The notes under the pieces are model-generated. The model was not told the DNA's origin and ran no database searches. It saw nothing but the letters and a program-made list of their open reading frames with translations. The position numbers and the translations under genes are program-made. Shown one piece after another: positions 58,634 through 64,000 of a DNA stretch of 64,000 bases (the stretch's first letter is position 1; every line of letters begins with the position of its first letter). The DNA is from Berghia stephanieae (taxonomy: Eukaryota > Mollusca > Gastropoda > Nudibranchia > Aeolidiidae), in the NCBI GenBank assembly GCA_034508935.3, contig CM067448.1, positions 62,564,726-62,628,725 on the forward strand, written 5' to 3'.

Positions 58634-59884
58634 TTATCATGTCCAAAACTAGCACTAGTAATTGGAGTCTCTAATTTAAGCGACAGTCTGTTAACATTGA
58701 GAACGTACATAGACGCGCTACGAGATTTTTACCTGATATTCATTCGACATCTATCCTATTTAGAAAGATCTAAATTTGCCTTCACCAAAATATCGTAGAA
58801 TAAGAGGTGATGATATTATTCTATTACCCTGATGGAAAGATGATAATATTGTTCTAAAGCAAGACGCAAAGGATGACAGACATCCCTTGTTCCGGTTCTC
58901 TTCTAGGGGGGATAAAACAACGATAAAGCCTGTTTTTTTTTTTTTTCTATAAATTTATCGGAACGACTAATCCTTGTTAATCAAGTCAGAGCCCAGTGGA
59001 TAAACCGAACACAATAATACGAATACCGTACATTAGCAAAACACATTTTTGCTAAAAAGTTTTAGATAAAAGACTTTTAACTTCAAATATTCATCAAATA
59101 AGACTGACCCGCAACTTGTCATTCACGCGCAAACCAGAGACTTCAATCAATTGCAAGTTTGGAGTCTTCCCGACAAGTTGCTGATCATCTTAATCTGTTG
59201 CTAATTGAAATTCAATTATTCCGGCCAAAAATTAAAAATAAAATGTTTTGCCAGTGATGGGCAGCGAAGTCGATGAAGATGGAGCATACTATACACAACT
59301 ACCATTTTCCTTGTTACTCGTCAGCCTGGGCAACATGCGGATGGAAACCAGGAGAGTCCTTAAGTTAAGCCCTGTGACAAAGTTACATGTCATCCTGCAT
59401 TATCCTATCGTGGAAGGAAGATACGTTAAGGGTACACAAATGTATTCAGTTAGTAGAGCGAAGAATAAAAAGAAAAATTGACTCGTGGAAACAAGGGGAA
59501 CAGTGATATTTCTGGAAAATTTAACCTTTGTCAAAACTTCCTGGTCAGGTTACTAAAGAACCAACATCGTGGACGATACGATACGTGGACGATATCGGCT
59601 TATTATGGCTTTCTCACCGTGGACAAAGGAAAAGTTGCACCCGATGAAGTTGTTATCCTGCCTATCTAAATCCAAAAACTAACAAGTTTGAACAAACTTC
59701 AAAGCCAAAATGTTAACATATTCTTGAGACGACTTAATTGACGAATTGTCTTGAGATAGTGACGGACTTTGACAAGGATGGATGACGAGAAGGACGGGAA
59801 GGAGGATATGGTGGAAATTGGGCGATCTACGAATAAACACATTAATAATATAGAATAAGGTATGAATCCAAAAAAATATTCAAC
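58634..59884. other. stretch without recognised gene
   Basis: A plus-strand open stretch at 59248-59481 (MPVMGSEVDEDGAYYTQLPF...) is not repeat-derived by eye but has no recognisable domain or splice context; kept as undecided. Confidence 0.35.
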
Positions 59885-60294
<410 letters not shown>

Positions 60295-61089
60295 ATATAA
60301 AGACTATGAAATGATAAAAGACCATATAAAATGTATTATATAAACTGCAAATACAACGGTATTTTTGTTTGTTTGTTTTGGTTTTGTTTTTTGTTTGTTT
60401 TGGGTTTTTTTTATAGGAGAAGGGGAGAGGGATACCTTTGTCAATGTTATCAAAATTTACATTTTGAAATGGACAAAAAAGAACCATGATATGGCGAAGT
60501 AGAATTCACTGATTATTAAATTTGCACCCCCACCCCTCCCGGATAACTAATATTCACATCAGTCAAAAGCATGGGTCGAACGTTTGACTGAAATGAACCA
60601 GTGGACAGGAGTGTTTTTTTTTGTGGGTACTTAGAGAAGTTAGACACAACTTGTAACGTTTTTTTAGGGTAGCTAAAAGCGCTTGGAAAAAGAAAGTTAG
60701 AGTACAACACAACTTTAAAGTTGCTTTTCGAATCACTCGCTTGCCAGGAAATCCAGACCCTTGTAAAATATGGCAGCAAAACTGGTCTAAAAGGCCAACA
60801 ACCCGTGCTACTTTTTATTTGTCTTTGTTTGTTTTTTTAAACCAAACACGACAGAATAAGCAATCGTTTTAGTTGAAACCTGAAATTAATCAGACAATCC
60901 GACTGTCTGACAAACCGACCGACCGACTGACACAATCACCGACTGACCAGCTGATTGATTGGTGACGTGATGACCAGGTCGTTAATTTCAGATACACAAT
61001 GTATTTTCAATGGATATCAAGCAACGCTGGGGGCAATGGCAGTGTGGCAGTTAGCGTACTGGACTCATAGATAGTTAGAACGCAACGCA

Positions 61090-61212
61090 AACGTTATATT
61101 ATCCAGTCTCTTTGCTGGAGTCTAAAGAGAGTAAATTATCTGTTTGTTAACGCTAACGTTATATCCAGTCTCTTTGCTGGAGTCTAAAGGGAGTAAATTA
61201 TCTGTTTGTTTG
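61090..61212. repeat. tandem duplication of about 60 bp
   Basis: ACGTTATATTATCCAGTCTC (first unit) and ACGTTATATCCAGTCTCTTT (second), each followed by GCTGGAGTCTAAAG and GAGTAAATTATCTGTTTGTT. Confidence 0.82.
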
Positions 61213-62235
61213 TGTGGATGTTGGACAACGGTCATTACAACGTGTGGCTGACGTGTTTGGGTGGCAAGATGGTGAACTAGCGATGATGGATGGATGGGTA
61301 GATGGATGCATTGTGCGATTACCAGGAAACGGAATGAGAAATGATGGACATCTAATAATTGCACACGTCAACATCCATTTTTCAACAATGGTTTTGTTTG
61401 ACACTTGAAATCTCGATATCTTGACTTTTGCCAACCCGACCCCCAGTCCCACCCTCTTTCCTACTACTGTCGTATAGTCATTTGTTTTATTATATTTCTG
61501 GTATTTTAAGTTCGAATGTTCAAAACACACACACACACACACACACCTGTGTTTACTTTATTATTGACAAAACTGACTTACAACAAACATCTATTGTCTT
61601 ATTGTGGTGGAAAAGAAAGAAAGAAAGAAAGTAAAAAGAAAGAATAACAAAAAATACCAAGAACATGCGTGAAGCAAAGGCACTGTCAGTATGACAGATT
61701 GTCAATATGACTGATCCGCTTACTTCCATCTAATGTTTTGTTTTTTTTGTTTTTTTTTTAAATTATATTTTTCTAAAATGTTTCTACAAAGCTACGAAAA
61801 AAAAGTTTTGAAAAATAATATAGCAAAATTAAATATAACAAGTCTACTTGCACGATGGCATTTGATATGTTCTAACAGCATTTAATTTGACAGCAAAAAG
61901 TGTTATTCCCATGCGCAGTTATATTTGGCCAACGAATATCCCAAAGGACGAACCGCTCTATCGTTGTGACGCACGAATACACATCAATCAGAGTGTGCCA
62001 TCTTATCACACACCGCAATCATCGGCGTTTACGCGGGAAGAAAGCAACCGTTCAGCTACTCTCTGAAGCATGGTTGTCCAGGGGATTGAGTCTGTTGGAA
62101 CTTTCCTTCATAACACTCCATGTTTGACAAATGATCGTAATCCCCAATCATCGTTGGTAACGCCACTTTGTCCCGCCAAATTTCGCGGTAGGCCTTCTTC
62201 AAGAAGTCCTTCACAGCAAACAAACATCTCATGGA

Positions 62236-62452
62236 GCCGTAGTTTATCCCGGTCTCTAAAGCGTTAAACGGACACTAGCAATTGGAACCATTCGGATAAC
62301 GCGCTAGTCTATCATAAAATACTTTCCGCCAGATAAAACAGAGCCAGCTACCCAATCAACAGTGGGTGGACAGAAAAATAAAGCTTCGATTTCGATCAGT
62401 CTATTTGCGTGTGAAGCGAGTGCTCTACCAACTGAGCTATCGAGACCCTGGG
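62236..62452 (-). mobile_element. SINE-D, best copy
   Basis: The minus strand begins with GGTCTCGATAGCTCAGTTGG and TAGAGCACTCGCTTCACACG, a tRNA-like A-box half. The body includes CCACCCACTGTTGATTGGGT and ends in the complement of GTTTATCCCGGTCTCTAAAG. Confidence 0.72.
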
Positions 62453-62514
62453 ATTTCGCGAGACAACGGCTAATTTATTATGGTCAGAGGCAGTTTTTGT
62501 ATCGTATATTCTAT

Positions 62515-62820
62515 TCCAATACGCTTCAACAGTCATGACGTCACTTCCCTCGTAATGACGCATGGTAACTTAGCAACTGGCTCTAAACTATCGGAACAAT
62601 GGCGGACGCCCTTATGAAATCTTTCTCCGACGAGCATAAAAGCGTATCCAGAGGAGAAAAAACATTATAAATCTGATTATATTTTGATTTTTACACATTC
62701 TGATCACAAGACATATGAAAAGTTCTTGCCAGCATGAAGAATAAAAAGTAACAATTTTCTTTGTTTACAACCACGATGGCCGTCGTTGCTGGGCGACGTG
62801 ACATCAGTCTATTGAATCCA
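62515..62820. mobile_element. MITE-H copy, opposite orientation
   Basis: CGCTTCAACAGTCATGACGT at the left, GGCTCTAAACTATCGGAACA and TTGCCAGCATGAAGAATAAA within, and CGTGACATCAGTCTATTGAA at the right. Confidence 0.78.
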
Positions 62821-63131
62821 ATTGGCGTGGTGATCGGATAGGATAGCCCAGAAGTTTCTTGACCTCTGCCACTGATAAACTACGTAGTATATTAAACCAT
62901 CTATTACTGAGTGAATGGGAAGAAGATGTCCCTTTGGGAATATCCATTATCTGCTATTCATTTGGGGTCTTAGTAGAAAGTGAAACACAAACGGATACCT
63001 GAAATAAGATTTTTTTTTAAAGAAAGAAAACAAAACTTCTGATTTTTAATCTAAATAATTTCTTAAACCCACACCTACCTTTCTTTTCTTTGTTATATAT
63101 TCATTTTATTTATTTCATTGTTTATTTCTTC

Positions 63132-63266
63132 AGATAGAATGAAATTGACCTCACTCAGCTCTTTGTTATTATAGCCAGTCATTTTTATGAGTAGTTCTAA
63201 CTAAATTGTTTTAAGCAGACTATAAACGTTTAAGGTTACATATTGTTTTGTGTGTTGGTGCCATTA
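63132..63266. mobile_element. MITE-F fragment running into a satellite
   Basis: AGATAGAATGAAATTGACCT and AAACGTTTAAGGTTACATAT match MITE-F up to TTGTTTTGTGTGTTGGTG, where the 37-bp tandem array starts. Confidence 0.72.
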
Positions 63267-64000
63267 GGTTGGTACACATTGTTTTGTGTTATAGTAGGGC
63301 TATGGTTGGTACACATTGTTTTGTATTATAGTAGGGCTATGGTTGGTACACATTGTTTTGTGTTATAGTTGGGCTATGGTTGGTACACATTGTTTTGTAT
63401 TATAGTTGGGCTATGGTTGGTACACATTGTTTTGTGTTATAGTTGGGCTATGGTTGGTACACATTGTTTTGTATTATAGTTGGGCTATGGTTGGTACACA
63501 TTGTTTTGTATTATAGTAGGGCTATGGTTGGTACACATTGTTTTGTGTTATAGTAGGGCTATGGTTGGTACACATTGTTTTGTATTATAGTAGGGCTATG
63601 GTTGGTACACATTGTTTTGTGTTATAGTAGGGCTATGGTTGGTACACATTGTTTTGTGTTATAGTAGGGCTATGGTTGGTACACATTGTTTTGTGTTATA
63701 GTAGGGCTATGGTTGGTACACATTGTTTTGTATTATAGTAGGGCTATGGTTGGTACACATTGTTTTGTGTTATAGTAGGGCTATGGTTGGTACACATTGT
63801 TTTGTGTTATAGTAGGGCTATGGTTGGTACACATTGTTTTGTATTATAGTAGGGCTATGGTTGGTACACATTGTTTTGTGTTATAGTAGGGCTATGGTTG
63901 GTACACATTGTTTTGTGTTATAGTAGGGCTATGGTTGGTACACATTGTTTTGTATTATAGTAGGGCTATGGTTGGTACACATTGTTTTGTGTTATAGTAG
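63267..64000. repeat. 37-bp satellite array, open at the window edge
   Basis: About 20 units of a 37-bp repeat: GGTTGGTACACATTGTTTTG followed by TGTTATAGTAGGGCTAT. Two variable sites alternate, TGT/TAT before TATAG and TAGTAGG/TAGTTGG. The array continues past the right end of the window. Unit similarity is very high, implying recent amplification. Confidence 0.95.

Noticed and set aside
62400-62452. Possible functional tRNA gene
   Set aside because: Only the A-box half resembles a tRNA; there is no acceptor stem or anticodon arm, and the body is shared with other SINE-D copies.
63267-64000. CRISPR-like array
   Set aside because: Units are directly contiguous with no unique spacers; the setting is eukaryotic. 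It is a satellite.

Overview
The window looks like nuclear DNA of an animal, most likely a lophotrochozoan and probably a mollusc. Reasons: AT-rich sequence with very long microsatellites and homopolymer runs, spliced genes with short exons and introns of about 0.4-1 kb, several tRNA-headed SINE families, many palindromic MITEs, and a roughly 530-bp retroelement ending in a GCGCC...CGTAAAACCC tail of a type I associate with molluscs. The species was not identified.

The one recognisable host gene is a cyclin E on the minus strand. Eight exons between 26080 and 19238 join in phase with consensus GT/AG borders and encode 373 residues: the start of the conserved N-terminal block, the whole cyclin box region, and a C-terminal tail with a Fbw7-type phosphodegron. 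The true N-terminus is not settled. Three plausible upstream minus-strand exons (39545-39778, polyQ; 32390 to about 33050, acidic with peptide repeats; 27694-27759, a possible alternative first exon) all have phase-0 donors. The first confident cyclin E exon needs a phase-2 donor, or a frame change in the GC-rich stretch 26081-26208.

Layout. 1-4.3 kb: decayed LINE ends and SINE pieces. 4.8-6.8 kb: two large palindromes and GA repeats. 7.7-10.4 kb: five copies of the 530-bp retroelement (here called E), all in one orientation. 11.7-13.1 kb: a CAG...CTG-ended DNA transposon holding a second transposon that encodes a zinc-finger-like fragment. 14-19 kb: more E copies and a diverged minisatellite downstream of cyclin E. 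19.2-26.1 kb: cyclin E, with SINEs next to splice sites. 26.3-31 kb: E copy, LINE end, a cluster of MITE-F copies. 31.5-34.7 kb: a 0.7-kb direct duplication bracketing the acidic exon. 35-64 kb: mostly non-coding, with SINEs, MITEs, huge triplet arrays, and at the right edge a 37-bp satellite that seems to grow out of a MITE-F copy.

Working family names used below: SINE-A (tRNA head with GACACTCG, tail with GTAAAGCGCTTTGAGCAC), SINE-B (head GCAGCGTGGCTCAGTGGTAC), SINE-C (head GATAGCTCACACGGTAGAG), SINE-D (head GATAGCTCAGTTGGTAGAGC), element E (530 bp, GCGCC tail), MITE-F, MITE-G and MITE-H. These are my own labels, not database names.
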